Source of the DNA: Entrophospora sp. SA101
Taxonomy: Eukaryota; Glomeromycota; Glomeromycetes; Entrophosporales; Entrophosporaceae
NCBI GenBank assembly: GCA_958430865.1
Contig: CAUDNR010004522.1
Location: forward strand, 162,170-226,169
DNA length: 64,000 bases
Reading direction: 5' to 3'
Shown here: one piece after another, positions 22,111-34,292 of the stretch
How positions within the stretch are numbered: position 1 is the stretch's first letter
How the letters are laid out: each line of letters begins with the position of its first letter
Position numbers and translations under genes: made by a program
Notes under the pieces: generated by a model
Told to the model about the DNA's origin: nothing
Database searches by the model: none
Seen by the model: the letters and a program-made list of their open reading frames with translations, nothing else

Positions 22111-22253
22111 GCTTTTGAGGTCTGACTTTTTCTGCATTGGCAAATATCATGAATCCACTCGAACATTGGGAAATGATGGCAATTACAGTTGAGAACTTTC
22201 CAGTATATGATCTTAGCAAATGCCACAAAATTAATAGTACATGGAGTAAGAGG

Positions 22254-22390
22254 CTGTTTGCCGAAACTAGGGAGTTTCGGCAGAATGGCGTATGCGAAAC
22301 CGCCGAATAGTTTCGGTAAATCATTCTGAAATGGTGAAACTACCGAAACTATAGTAATAGCTTAGTTTTGGTAAGATTTAATAATCAAAC
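22254..22390. repeat. Cluster of CCGAAACT palindromes
   Basis: CCGAAACT-AGGG-AGTTTCGG forms a hairpin at 22262-22281. Further CCGAAAC and GTTTCGG copies follow within 100 bp. The outer sequences GGCTGTTTG and CAAACAACC are near-inverse, so this may be a small DNA element. Confidence 0.45.
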
Positions 22391-24429
22391 AACCATTTGT
22401 CAAACATCTACGACAACGATATAATGCATAAATACACTCGAAAAAACTGTCTGGTGAAACTATGCCTGGTGAAATTAATGTGATGAAACTATGTTTGATA
22501 AATTAATATTCGAAATGGAGCAAGATGCTAAAAAATTTTTCGATAGAACTGCGCTGGCCAAGTGGATTCCTTTACGAGGAGAGCGAAGAAATTTAGATGT
22601 TTATAACTGTTACAAAGTCTCAATAAATTGGAAGCTTTATTTATCGAAGATACTGTAATTTTGGTCTACACTTAGAGTTTACGAAACACGAAGCTCGTGA
22701 GAATGGCGTTGGCGTTACTCACTCAGGGCCAATTGGTATGTCAACTGTTATTCGACTTGATCGATAAAGCCAAACTCGCACTATTTTTTAAGGAGCCGGC
22801 AGAAATAACACTGTCGGAATGGAAAGATCTTTTACACGTCTGACAGGACCACTACTAAATCCAGAAAGGCAAGCTCGCCTCCTGATCTCACAGATGGAAC
22901 CAAACCATTGCCATTCGTAAACACAATAAACATCGTGATAAAGGTTTTTTGGACCAAGCGGAATTCCCAACTCAGTCGAGGTACCCGGCAGAACTACTAA
23001 TACTAAACATCTGAACCAGCTAAATATCCCGAACGAAATAATTGGGCCGAATGTGAGGAATATCGTTATTAGGAAATTTAAAGTGGGAAGGCGCTTTTGG
23101 ATCCTCCAGCCAAAATTGGTGGTATAGTTCATAAAGAGGGATATCAATTTACCAAATTATTGTTTATTATTGTTTGATATTCATCGAAGATGAACAAATA
23201 GCTTCTATTGCTTGTCCCTAAGTGTGAAATAATAATTGATTTTATTATGAATGGATTTATTCAAACATTGTATTTTTCTACCCATAATCCTGATCTGGTT
23301 TTAAAGTTATGCTTGGCCATCGAAAGTTGGATGTACTTTCTTAATAAAAAGAAATTAATAGTGATATATAATGTTTTTATTATGCATATATGGGATAATT
23401 TTTTTGTGTTAATTGGACATAAAGTATTTTCTGGAGAATTGCAAATTGGTAACTAGTACATACAATATTCCTCTCTTGGTTGAATCAAAACATTACTCAT
23501 CTTTTTTGTTATTATTTAATCCTTACCTTGAATGTAGATGTCTTTGATTCCACCATTTTATCATGCATGTCCATCACAATACTTGTGATGATTATGCAAT
23601 CAATGCTTCCAAATTGTATACAATTACAAGATGTAGAATCTTTGAAATCAATTTTTCAAAAAATGAAATGAATAATATTAAACCTAGCATTGAGCTTAGA
23701 TGTCAAGTTTAACAAAATTATCCCTTTTACATCCTACGCAACACTGTTTGCTATCCTCACGTTGGAAACAATGATCTCTGGCAATGAAATAAATCAAAAT
23801 CCACTGATGGTATACCAGTATTCTGCTTACTTTTGCTTGAACTAGTGTTAGGTGTGAAACTATTTTGAAATGGCAAAAGTTTATAGTTCTGCAAAAAAGC
23901 CCAGGAAGAATTTATCAAAGAAACAGAGAATTTAGAAAAACAATCATTTCCTATATAAATTTTAATGGGATGTATCAAATCTGTAGAATGTGCAAAGCTG
24001 CAATCTAAAAAATAATAAAATGAAATAAATCAATTTCTAACCTGATTGTATAACTACAAAGATCGTCAGCAACTGAACATTTATTTCATACCGCCAGATA
24101 TCATCTGCCTCATAGTGACCAAGGCTCCACGTGAGTTGGCTTCGTGAGGAGCTTTAACAGTGACCATTTGGGACAATGAAACTGAACATAGGTGTTGAAA
24201 AGCCAAATTTCAGATTTGATTTACTAATGTATTATCATTCATACCATACACCAATATGAGTCGGGAATTCAATTTCAATCAAATTCAGAGCCCCCGAGCC
24301 ACCCTGGATTTTCCATTGTATCATACTGTATATTTCAGGACTTGAGGGTTGTATTAATCCTTTTAGAAAGAAGTGATCTAAAGTCTTAATAAATTGAAAC
24401 ATGAAATGATTTTATTTGGAACCAGAATA
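22391..24429. other. Unassigned DNA with decayed coding-like patches
   Basis: A patch at 22510-22610 reads EMEQDAKKFFDRTALAKWIP. Another on the minus strand at 22788-23147 is open for 119 codons. Neither is recognised, and stops are frequent in every other frame. It is probably old transposon or pseudogene sequence. Confidence 0.3.
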
Positions 24430-25727
24430 CAGTGTGGAACATTCAATTCCAGAAAATTTTTTGTGGAAACTAAAATTTGCACAGCTTAACCAAATTAAGC
24501 TTAATTTATATATTTTAAAATGAAAAATAAAGATGAGGTATGTGACTAAACTGTGATATATACATTTTTGTAACACTAACACTTTGAAAATTTTTTTTTC
24601 ACTAATAGCAAAGCAATGACCGCCAGAAAAGAAACCCAACGCCAAACAATAGAATTTTATTGGAATAAAGGCATCCAAAATGCCAAAGAAATTTGCAAAA
24701 GAACAGGAATATCCTCCTCTACTGTCTATGATAATGTAAAAAAATTAAAAAGACTGTTACTACAAAACATGCTAGTGGTAATGTTCAACCCCGGAAAATG
24801 TCAAATAGTGCATTACGTCATTTAAGGAAATACATTCGCCAGGATTCTTCACTTTCAACTAGGACATTAGCCACAAAACTGTCTCAAACGGGTGTGGAGG
24901 TATCATATGTTACTGTAGGAAGGCACTTGGCTAATATGGGGTATGAAAAAAATCTTCCTACTGCAACCCCAATGCTTACCACTGCTCATAAAGAAAAACG
25001 GGTGGAATGGGCAAATAAACATCTCAATGACAATTGGGAAAGGACTTTGTTTACGGACGAGACTGCCTTTCAGCTCTTCCGAAACACAGTAGAACATTGG
25101 CATAAGAAAGGAGAACGGCCCATTCATCGCATTCCTAAAGATCGTACAAAGATTTTTGCTTGGGGTGGATTTTACAAAAATGGAAAAACAAGTTTATTTT
25201 GTTTTTCCCAGATTATGGATGCTCAATTTTATGTGAATATCCTTCGTGACCATATTCCTGAGGTTAAAAAGGTTTTGGGGAGTAGATGGCGGTTCCAGCA
25301 AGACAATGACCCAAAACATACAAGTAAACTTGCTAAAGAATTTCTTGCTGAGAATGTGCTGCAAGTTATGGACTGGCCTTCCAATAGTCCTGACTTGAAT
25401 CCAATTGAAAACCTTTGGAGTATTGTTAAGACTAACTTTGAGAAACGGATGCCAAAAGACCAGACTGAATTAAAAAAATTTATGAAGGAGGAATGGGAAA
25501 AAATTCCAAATTCCACTCTTAGTAATTTAGTGGATTCTATGAAAAGGTGTTGTGAACTTGTAATTGAAAAAAAATGGGGAACGCCATCCCTTATTAAAAA
25601 AAATTATAATAATAAAGAATTTACATTTGTTTTCCAACTTTCATATATTAAAATTACATGTGATTTTGATCATTGGTTGTGAAGTAATGAATAATTTTTT
25701 AATTCCGGAATTGAATGTTCCACACTG
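24430..25727 (+). mobile_element. Tc1/mariner element, nearly full length
   Basis: 1298 bp, flanked by TA (24428-24429 and 25728-25729). TIRs begin CAGTGTGGAACATTCAATTCC at both ends. It encodes one Tc1-type transposase in the plus direction. A truncated relative ends at 13666. Good TIR identity and a nearly open frame suggest a fairly recent insertion. Confidence 0.95.
24616..25682 (+). pseudogene. Tc1-type DD34E transposase with one frameshift
   Basis: The frame from 24616 encodes a helix-turn-helix start (MTARKETQRQTIEFYWNKGI, then ISSSTVYDNVKKLK). Near 24752, in an A-run, one A appears lost. The other frame then continues KTVTTKHASGNVQ...MSNSALRHL through to 25682. The catalytic core is complete: FTDETAF, FQQDNDPKHTS and SPDLNPIENLW, with 34 residues between the second D and the E. 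This family cuts and pastes DNA at TA sites. The frameshift inactivates this copy unless it is a sequence error. Confidence 0.9.
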
Positions 25728-26481
25728 TAAATGAACGTTAAAGGTTTTCGTCATCATTTAATAACATCTTTGATATGATCTCAACTAAGACAGGTGAATG
25801 ATGATGAGAAACGTTGAAACGTGCGTAAAAATCAAAAAAAAATCCTCCCTCCTTACGAATCTCTCCAGTGCTGGTAATATCCCCGCAACAAATACTATTT
25901 CAAAGAGGCCGTATACAAGTTAGAGGTTCTGGTCAGAAATAAAAGTGATATTGGAATATTGTGACTATTTGAAATTCTATCCATTACCAAAAGTCACAAT
26001 TCTTTTTAGGGGAATACAAGTGATGATGGCCTGTTCAACAAAGCATCCAATAAATAAAAGTGCCATGGATCAAGCGGGAGACTCAAGTTAAACTTCTTCC
26101 CACTTACCCTTGAATAATGTTCTGTTTTTTCACAATTTTTTTTTATTTATTTATCACGTTTCATACATTTTTCATTTATTCTTTTATATCCATTAATATT
26201 CTTATTATTTGATTGATGTTAATAATAAGAATTATAATAGTTAATAGTTAATCTACTTTTCTGCATAGATAAATTATAATCAACACGATTTTAAATCCAA
26301 CTTTACAAAACTGGAACTGAATTTAAACCAAATTTAAATTGCAGTTGGTAGACAGTCGTTTTTTTCATTACATAAAAAAAAAATAATAAAAACTAAATTA
26401 ATTATACAAATAGAAATTAATATTAATTGATTATATTATTCCTCTAAGGAATGTATAAAGTCAGAGTTTTTGGGGGAATTA

Positions 26482-26513
<32 letters not shown>

Positions 26514-26536
26514 CAATAAATGATGATATGATACTA
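25728..26536. other. Intergenic DNA
   Basis: No gene seen. It contains an (AAT)n microsatellite at about 26483-26520, just past the kelch gene's stop. Confidence 0.4.
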
Positions 26537-27012
26537 TCATTTATTATATATCTCAGGTAGTTCGAAATTGATTATTTGAGGTAAATAAGCACATGCTGAT
26601 AAATCTAAAACATATAGATCATCATATACTGTTTGTCCATCGTATCCTCCAAATACAAAAAGCCTTGAATCGTACAAAACTGATGAATGATATCCGCGTT
26701 CAGTTGGCCGTGTTCCATAAACTTTACGACTTTCCCATTGCATTGTAACTTTTATTATTATTATTATTATTATCATTATTAATCATGAATCTTATTTATA
26801 TATATTTTTAATAAATAATGAATGAATGAATGAAAATACCTAAATTCAGCAGCAACAAATCAGATGAATATTGTGTGCCATTATGACCACAAATAATAAA
26901 TAAATATGATCCAACTCTAGTTGATGTATGTGAAAGCCTTTTATAAAATTTTTCACTATGAACTTGGATCCATTTATTTTTTTCTATTTGTGAATTAAAT
27001 AAATAAATGACA

Positions 27013-27065
<53 letters not shown>

Positions 27066-28700
27066 CTATTAATGCTATATTATTAATTGATTAATTACCT
27101 AAATCCAAAATATGAACATCGCTAAAACATTCGAGTCCATCACTTCCCCCATAAACAACTAACTTGCTTCCAACCAAATTACTAGTATGGTATCCCCTAG
27201 AAATTGGTGCACGTCCACTAGGTTCTACTTTTTTCCACACCAAGTTGTTTAAATCAGATACATTCAACATGTGAACGTCATTGAGTGCTCGTGCACCGTC
27301 TCCACCACCAAACACATAAATGCTATTATTATAGTATGCTGTAGTATGTGCACGACGTGGTAATGGTATATCTCCGGTTGTTTCAGGCTTACTCCACGAT
27401 AATGTATCTAAAAAAATTTCAATTACTCTTTGTTCAATTGGGGGGTTTTTTTTTCAATAATAATGATCAATCATCTTTTTAATACCTGTATCAAAAATAT
27501 ATAAATGATTAAAGTATACTGAACCATCTCCTCCACCAAATATAAATAACTTTTTATCAACAAGTGTTGATGAATGTGCACGACATGGCGGAGGTGCTTC
27601 TCCAATGACTCTTGGTTTATTCCAATACATAGTATCTAAATTATATTTTTAATAATAATAATATATATATATATATGTGTGTATATATGGATAAACCTTT
27701 ACAAACATAATAATATATGTACCTGCATCAAAAACATAAACAGTATCAAAACATGTACGTAAATCACGCCCTCCAAATACGTACATCAATTCCCCAACTA
27801 AATTAACTGTATGTCCCCTCAAAGCCTTGGGTATTTTACCGTTTGTTTTTATTTTTGTCCAATACATAGCAGGTGCGGGAGCAGGTTCAATTAACAGGGA
27901 AGGTGTTGATTGTTCATTTGTATTATTGTGTCTTTTTCCATCTCCTCGATGATGATAATGATTATGGTGACGGTAATAATTATGGTGCTGACTATGATTA
28001 TGATTATTATGATTAATGCCGTTAGATTTCTTCGATTGATTAGTTTGAACAGTTTGTTCGTGTTGATTGTTTTGATTAGATTGATCAAGTTGCATCGGAC
28101 TGAGACTACGTCGAATTGGTGGTACTTGTTTAGGAGTCGAGCTATCAGGAGACGACAGGCTAGAAGTTGAAAAGGGACTTTGCGGAGAGGTTGTTACAGG
28201 AGAGGCTACTTTAGAAAGGAGAAGGTAAACGAACAGCATAATATAAATTTACATGGTTAGATACAATGGAAGATGGTTTTAAATGAAGTTTGTTTTAACT
28301 GATTTTTTGAATTGATTAAACTTTTTTGTAGATTCATGATTTTGGGACGCACTTGAGGAATTTACCAAAACAACGCTACTATGATTGTTATTTGACGATG
28401 TAGTAGTAGTAGTAATAATGGTAGAAGTGGTAGAAGTAGAAGAAGTAGAAGAAGTAGAAGAAGTAGAAGAAGAAAAAGGAAAAGAATGAGTTGGTGGAAG
28501 AGTTGGTGATTCAGGATAAGCTGGTTTGGTCGTGTCTAAATCGGCATCACCATCATACGACTTGTTCTTGCTTTATTTAATAAAAAATAATCATTAAAAA
28601 ATTACAAAAAAAAAAAAAAGAAAATAATTAAATTGAAAAATTACTTTGATTGACTAGTAGCAGCCATCTGGGATTTTTGGGTCAGATCTGTTTCTTTCAT
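26537..28700 (-). CDS. Multi-kelch repeat protein with Ser/Thr-rich N-terminus
   Basis: Read on the minus strand. Exon 1 is 28700-28645. A Ser/Thr/Pro-rich exon follows (about 28574-28330), then an exon from about 28202 to 27723, then 27635-27486, 27407-27099, 26983-26840 and 26748-26537. The last four junctions keep frame with GT-AG introns. The junction between the second and third exons did not resolve cleanly. The N-terminal 150 or so residues are low complexity (Ser/Thr, Asn, His runs). Kelch units follow with repeated GGRD/GGGDG/GGSDG/GGYDG turns and W/Y pairs, enough for a six- to seven-blade propeller. No BTB or other catalytic domain is visible. Fungal kelch propellers of this kind act as scaffolds in polarity or signalling; which one this is cannot be told. 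It shares a short divergent promoter with the oxygenase gene. Confidence 0.85.
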
Positions 28701-28892
28701 TATGAAAAGACAATGATGGCAATAATGTTGAAAGGAAAGGAAATAAATGTATACAGTAAGTAATGAGTTCAACAAACCAAAAATGTGTATCAAACTTTAT
28801 TTTTGGTCTAACGTGAAATTTATCGCATTTCTTGCCGATCTATTTGTTTTTTACTTTTTCGTTATTTTGTTTTTTCTCTTAATGTTAAAAAT
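28701..28892. promoter_or_regulatory. Divergent promoter, kelch and oxygenase genes
   Basis: Only 192 bp separate the two start codons. The spacer has T-rich and A-rich halves, and no other gene fits, so both transcripts must start here. Confidence 0.6.
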
Positions 28893-30328
28893 ATGACAAA
28901 AGACATTCCAATAATAGATTTTCATTTGTACAAACAAGATTTAAAAGAATTTTCTGAAAATATTAAAAAAGCAATTGAAAATATTGGTTTTTTTTACTTG
29001 AAAAATCATGGAATTACTCTACAAGAAATTTCAGAGATGTTTGAAAATGTAAAGAAAAAAGTTTTGAATTTTCTTCTTTTTGTTTCTAAACAAGAATTCA
29101 ACAAGTCATTCAATTAAATCAGAACAATGTTATTAAAAATTTCAAAAGTCAGAAAAATTTTTTAAATTGCCATCAGAAGTTAAAAGTCTATACAATCAAA
29201 AAAACAATTTTGGATATTCTTCTTTTAAACATGAAATTCTTGATCCAAATAAACAAACTTTGAGTGATTTCAAAGAGTAGGTGAAATAAAATTTTTTTTT
29301 TGAAATAACAAAAGGTCGAATCACCTTGCCAATTCAATATCTCTTTACACGCATATTTATTATATAATAATTAATTATTGATTGATTTTAGATCATTTAA
29401 TTTTGAGACATTTCAAGATGATGGAATATTAACACAAGAATTGCCTAATATCTTTATGGAAAATTTGGAAAAAATTTATAAATTTGAAAAAGTTAAAAAA
29501 AAACAATAAATAAATAAATTTTTTTTAAAAAAACTTCCAAGTTAATTCTAAATATTATTTTTTGAAAATATTTAGAAATGTCACAATCTATGTATGAATA
29601 TATTGGAGGGACTTGCAATCTCATTAGAAATACCTGAATCAGAAGGCGGAAGATTTTGGTTTAAAAGTAGACATAGATATGAAAAGAAATCAGGAAGTGT
29701 TTTAAGAGCGTTACATTATCCACCATCAACTTTCTTCACCGAAAATATCAAAGAAAAAGATACTAGAGCTGGAAGGTAAAATAAATAATCGGGTCTTTTC
29801 CAATTTTTCTGTAAATTTATTTTTTTTAAAATTCATGTTAAAATAATATAAAATTAATTTAAACTTAGTCATTCAGATTATGGATCTTTAACACTGCTAT
29901 TTCAAAAAGATGTTGGTGGTTTAGAAATATATTTGAGTGATAGTAATGACAATAGTGGTGATGGAGATAATGGAGAAGAAGAATCCAAGTGGATTTCAGC
30001 TCCAATTATACCAGGATGTATAATAATTAATATTGGAGATTTAATGAACTTTTGGACAAAAGGTTTATTAAAATCTACAAAACATCGTGTAGTATTTAAA
30101 AACAATACAATGAATACGGATAGATATAGCATCGCCTATTTCCTTCATCCTGAAGATGATACTCATTTAGATCCAATTCCGAGTAGATTTATTGATAATT
30201 CCACTATTTCTAATACCGATAATGTTGAAGGAGGGAAGAGTGAAAGAGTGGGAAATGATAGTAGTAAGAAAATGACAGCTGGAGACTATTTAAAATATAA
30301 ATTAGATATGACTCATTTTACTTATTAA
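28893..30328 (+). CDS. 2-oxoglutarate/Fe(II)-dependent oxygenase (isopenicillin-N-synthase-like)
   Basis: Five exons (28893-29060, 29149-29276, 29392-29491, 29576-29775, 29869-30328) join in frame to 351 residues. The N-terminal DIOX_N region begins IPIIDFHLYKQDL and includes IGFFYLKNHGI. The iron ligands are seen in AGSHSDYGSLT (HxD) and STKHRVV (second His). RYSIAYF supplies the Arg-x-Ser that binds 2-oxoglutarate. An acidic Gly/Asp/Asn loop lies between the HxD and the second His. Such fungal enzymes oxidise small molecules in the cytosol. The substrate cannot be deduced. The gene is divergent from the kelch gene, 192 bp away. Confidence 0.92.
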
Positions 30329-31414
30329 CTGATACGAGAAAGTAGTTTTACTTGTTTATATTTATTAATTTATCTTGTTTATTTGTTTATTGTACAAGAT
30401 TTAGATTATGATCTATTGTTATTATTTGTAAGCAAAATCTAATCTTTTAATATCTTGTTTTTCACTTTACAGTTGCTATCATTCTTAATTGCAGGAATTA
30501 AATTGGACAAAAAAGACAATATATTTTTTAATTGTAACAAATTGTATCATAGATTATCACATTTTTATTATAATAACGTAAACCTTATTAGGACTTGTGA
30601 ATTTAAAATCCATGCCATTAGTTCTTAACAAGTTAAATCAATTTCATAATTACCAGATGGATGGGTCCCTTAGAGGCATATTTTTATGAATTTCATTCGC
30701 TTGGCAGAATTTGACTAATACTAACTTCACATCTGCGATCTTCCCCATGGCAATTGTAAGTTGGTGTTTTATTAATATTTCTAAATGCCCCACTATTTTT
30801 CTATTTATCATTATGTATATATCTCTTCTAGTATTTATAATGATTCTAAATTCTCATAAATCTTTTTTCGACTGACCATATGAGCCTATGAGATGATTGT
30901 AAATTTGGGAAAAGATTTTTGCGTTTATCACTAACTCTTTCCTATCAATGCCAATTCTTCATTTACGGCAATACTTTTCAGGGTTAGCCGGGTTTCTCAT
31001 TCATACAATTCTAGTCGCACTAATATTAATAGGGAAATACATGCTACTTATTCCAAATCATTGCCTTTGATCGTAACCAAATAACAACAACTCTTTTTGT
31101 CAAGTCAATAATGATTGATATTGCTATCCTATTTCTGGTATTGTTATGCAACTATTAAAAACATCTCTTATTTAAATTAATCTTTTCTAGTAATAATAAT
31201 AGCTTTACTGATTTTTAATCAAAACAGACAATACACTTGGGATTTGGAATTCCCGTAGTTTTGACCCACAGTATAATGGCTCATCTGCATCAAGTATTAA
31301 AGGAAATCATATGATCAATTGATTTATGGACACCAAGTTCTAACCAGTAAAAATAATATCAGATATATTTGTGATCGACAATTTTTTTCACACTGCGTTC
31401 ATTCTATTAGTATA
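30329..31414. other. Intergenic region
   Basis: About 1.1 kb without a convincing frame. It is the upstream region of the Rrt8-type gene and may hold unrecognised 5' UTR exons. Confidence 0.4.
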
Positions 31415-32495
31415 ATGTCTATAATTTCAGAAGTCAAACGCGGTATACAATTAGCTTGGTTGGGATTAGTATTAGCTTTTGAGAATCGACATTTACATAA
31501 ACACACATATGTAAAAGCATTCTTTATATTAGCAGCATTTAGTTTGGTACTTTATCTCGTTACATCAATAGTATTAGTAATACCTTTGAAAATTCTTCAA
31601 CTTTTAGTATATTTATTTTCTTTTGTATTCAACTACGATCCAAATGTATTTACCGAACGTTACCATTTGTGGATAACAAAATATGTTTTCAATCTTCCTT
31701 TCCTAGGCTTATTATTTATGAGATACGTTTACCCAGAACCTTTAGACTCGTTATTCATGGAATCACTTCGTAATATTGACGTAGTTTATTTGAAGAAACA
31801 TGCTGGTGAAAAAAATCTTAGACCACCTTATACAGAAGCATTAGAACGATATCCATACGGAGCAAATTATTGGGGTGAAATGTGGCAATATTTGAAAAGG
31901 ACTGGCAATCAAATTCAAATTGCAACAATTTTATTTTTGTTGTCATTGATGCCAATCATAGGTTCGTTTGTTTATCCAATAGCGAGTGCTTACGCTTTGG
32001 TAGATTCTTTGGGGTATCCAACTGCCATAACTATAGGGATTTTGATGTATCTTACACCTGGAACAAAACATATTGCCATGGTTTCCTTGGAAACCATATT
32101 TTCTACAAGAGCATTAATGCGAGAATTGTTGGAACCTTACTTTGGTAGAATAAGTTTTAGTCCAAGCGAAAAGAAAAAATGGTTTAAAGAAAGAGAAGGA
32201 TTGTTATTTGGATTTTCAATTGCATTTTATCCGTTAGTTAGATTACCTTTGATTGGTATGCTATTCTATGGTGCTGCTCAGGTAAAATATAAAAAATTTT
32301 TTTTTTTAATTTTTATTGAAGATAAAAAAAAAAAAAAAAAAGAAAATAATTAAAAATTTAAATTTACACCATATATATATTATTATTTTTTTAATTAATT
32401 AATTATAGGCTGCAACTGCTTTACTTTTAGTTAAAACAACAGATCCACCACCATCACCACCATCATCATCTCATAATGATAAAGATACTGACTGA
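31415..32495 (+). CDS. Rrt8/LDS-type multi-pass membrane protein
   Basis: Exon 1 (31415-32281) and exon 2 (32409-32495) give 317 residues. The start chosen is the ATG before SIISEVKRGIQLAW, because the frame upstream has no ATG in a reasonable place. Hydrophobic segments occur at about residues 39-75 (two helices in a hairpin), 90-108, 165-200 (two helices), 205-220 and 265-290. The layout and the RGIQLAWLG start match the fungal Rrt8/Lds1/Lds2 family, EI24-like proteins linked in yeast to lipid droplets and the outer spore wall. A short Pro/Ser/His tail follows. The neighbouring RGG gene is convergent, 149 bp away. Confidence 0.75.
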
Positions 32496-32644
32496 TTCTT
32501 AAAAAAAAAAAAAAAAAGTTCATTTTAACAAGATTAAAAATTCATCATTGTATATAGAAGCTCAAGAATAAATACAAATAATATTTATTTTTTATCTTTA
32601 ACTTTGTTGTTTTGCCATACAATATAAGTGAAAGAAATAATAGA

Positions 32645-33085
32645 TCAAATGATTTCTTTTGCTTCTAAATCAGCCCAAGGATCTTCAAAGAAGGATTTGT
32701 GATAATATTTACTAATATCGACGTTTTGATGTTTTGGTGATTGATATTTATTAAAACCTCCACCCCTTCTTCCACCCCTATTTCCACCTCTATAATTGCT
32801 ATTTCTATATTGCCCTCTTCCATTGCCACCACCACGGTAATAATTATTATAATTTTGTCTTTGTGGTCTGTTGTTATATCCACTATTCCCATGATTATAT
32901 TGTTGTTGTTGATTTCTCTGAAATCTTTCTTGCGGTTTTTGATTATTATAATTACGAGATCTTTGACCTCTAAAATAATTACCGCCTCTGTTTCCAATTG
33001 TTCCAGTGTCATCACTCCTTGGAGTTTCTAGTTCGTTTTGGTCTAACACATTATCATTATCATTATTATTATTATTAATTGACAT
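32645..33085 (-). CDS. RGG-box, Asn/Gln-rich RNA-binding-type protein
   Basis: 146 residues if the ATG at 33085 (MSINNNNNDNDN) is used. A farther ATG at 33163 would lie inside the GNA1 promoter and is less likely. After an acidic/Asn stretch come many RGG and RG repeats mixed with Gln, Asn and Tyr (about residues 35-120). The C-terminus has a conserved-looking YYHKSFFEDPWADLE. The composition is that of RNA-binding, phase-separating proteins that are arginine-methylated. No folded RNA-binding domain is present. The tail motif suggests orthology with a small eukaryotic protein family, but I cannot name it. Confidence 0.75.
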   Translation of the reverse strand: MSINNNNNDNDNVLDQNELETPRSDDTGTIGNRGGNYFRGQRSRNYNNQKPQERFQRNQQQQYNHGNSGYNNRPQRQNYNNYYRGGGNGRGQYRNSNYRGGNRGGRRGGGFNKYQSPKHQNVDISKYYHKSFFEDPWADLEAKEII

Positions 33086-33246
33086 TTTTAATAAAATCTT
33101 TTTTAAAAAATATAATTTCAAATGTCCACAATGATCAACATTACACGTCCCATATAAATCCAAAATTTTCTAATTTTGGTAAAAACCTTAAAATTTATTT
33201 TACATCAAACTACCACCATGCATGCTATTTTTTAAAAAAACCAATC
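33086..33246. promoter_or_regulatory. Divergent promoter, RGG protein and GNA1
   Basis: The two start codons are 161 bp apart on opposite strands. No room remains for separate promoters. Confidence 0.6.
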
Positions 33247-34292
33247 ATGTCACCTACAAATTTTATTTTTTCCACAGATTACATTTCACCAGAAGTACAA
33301 GCAGCGTTACCAAAAGGATACACTATTCGTCCTTTAGCTAGTGATGACTATGAAAGAGGATTCCTTGAGGTGTTGAAAGTTCTCACAACTGTTGGTGACA
33401 TTTCAAAAGATCAATTCCTTGGTTAGTAGTAAAAATTAGCAGTAAATACTAGTCATAACAAATATAGTGGTGGTGATAGTGGTAGTGGTAGTGGTAGTAG
33501 CAGTATCGAATGTTCTTTATAAAATTTATTTTAGTGCATGATATCGTCATCTCTGAGATTTATCTACCTCTGTTGATTATCTTGATTAGAACGATTTTAT
33601 TTTTTGAAAACGCACAATTATGAATACTTTACACTTGTCATTGTTTCACCCGAAGATCGAATTGTTGGAGCTGGAACAATATTTGTAGAACGTAAATTTA
33701 TTCGTAACACAGGATTGGTATTTACTTTATTTATTTGATTCTCCAACCTTTTTTTCTTCGCCTTCTTGCAAGTTTAATAATATACTTTTGTGTGTGCGTA
33801 TATATTGTGGTTAGGTCGGACATATTGAAGACATTGCAGTTGATAAGAATCAACAGGGGAAAAAACTTGGATTAAGAATAATTCAAGCTCTTAAATATAT
33901 TGGAGCAAAGGCAGGATGTTATAAAGGTAATGTTAAATAACGAATAAATAAAGTTGAATATTGTTCACAATGAGATAATAATATTTTTAAAAATTACTAT
34001 TTCAAAGTGATATTGGATTGTTCTGAAAAGGTGAGGTTTATTTTTCACGCACTGACACAAATACATTAATAAACACAAACACATGCTAACAAATTTATAC
34101 ATGATAGAATGTACCATTTTATGAAAAGTGTGGGTAAGTAAAATAAAAAAAATTATCATGATTAGGTTATTTATTAATAAAGTGATCAACTCACCTACTC
34201 GCTCATCTCATTCAATCATCAGATTTACTAGAAAAGAGGTGGAAATGGCATGGTATACAAACCAACAAGATCAAATTAAATCAAAATTATAG
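33247..34292 (+). CDS. GNA1: Glucosamine-6-phosphate N-acetyltransferase
   Basis: Six exons (33247-33421, 33590-33717, 33815-33926, 34008-34030, 34108-34133, 34223-34292) give 177 residues in frame. Exons 4 and 5 are only 23 and 26 nt. The GNAT fold is clear: YTIRPLASDDYERGFLEVL, then RIVGAGTIFVERKFIRN, then GHIEDIAVDKNQQGKKLG (acetyl-CoA loop), VILDCSEK and NVPFYEKCGF. The enzyme acetylates glucosamine-6-phosphate in the UDP-GlcNAc route that feeds chitin, GPI anchors and N-glycans. Length matches fungal Gna1. The start is the ATG giving MSPTNFIF. It is divergent from the RGG gene. Confidence 0.95.

Noticed and set aside
22788..23147. Minus-strand frame of 119 codons
   Set aside because: No domain recognised, no supporting exon structure, and both strands are open in patches. 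It may be decayed transposon DNA.
27891..28170. Alternative frames over the kelch N-terminus
   Set aside because: Ile- and Met-rich translations of the His/Asn repeat tract. The SSSLSS...NNHNHS frame continues into the kelch repeats and is the real one.
32741..33031. Plus-strand frame of 96 codons
   Set aside because: Reverse shadow of the RGG-protein gene, with low-complexity Ile/Ser/Thr translation.
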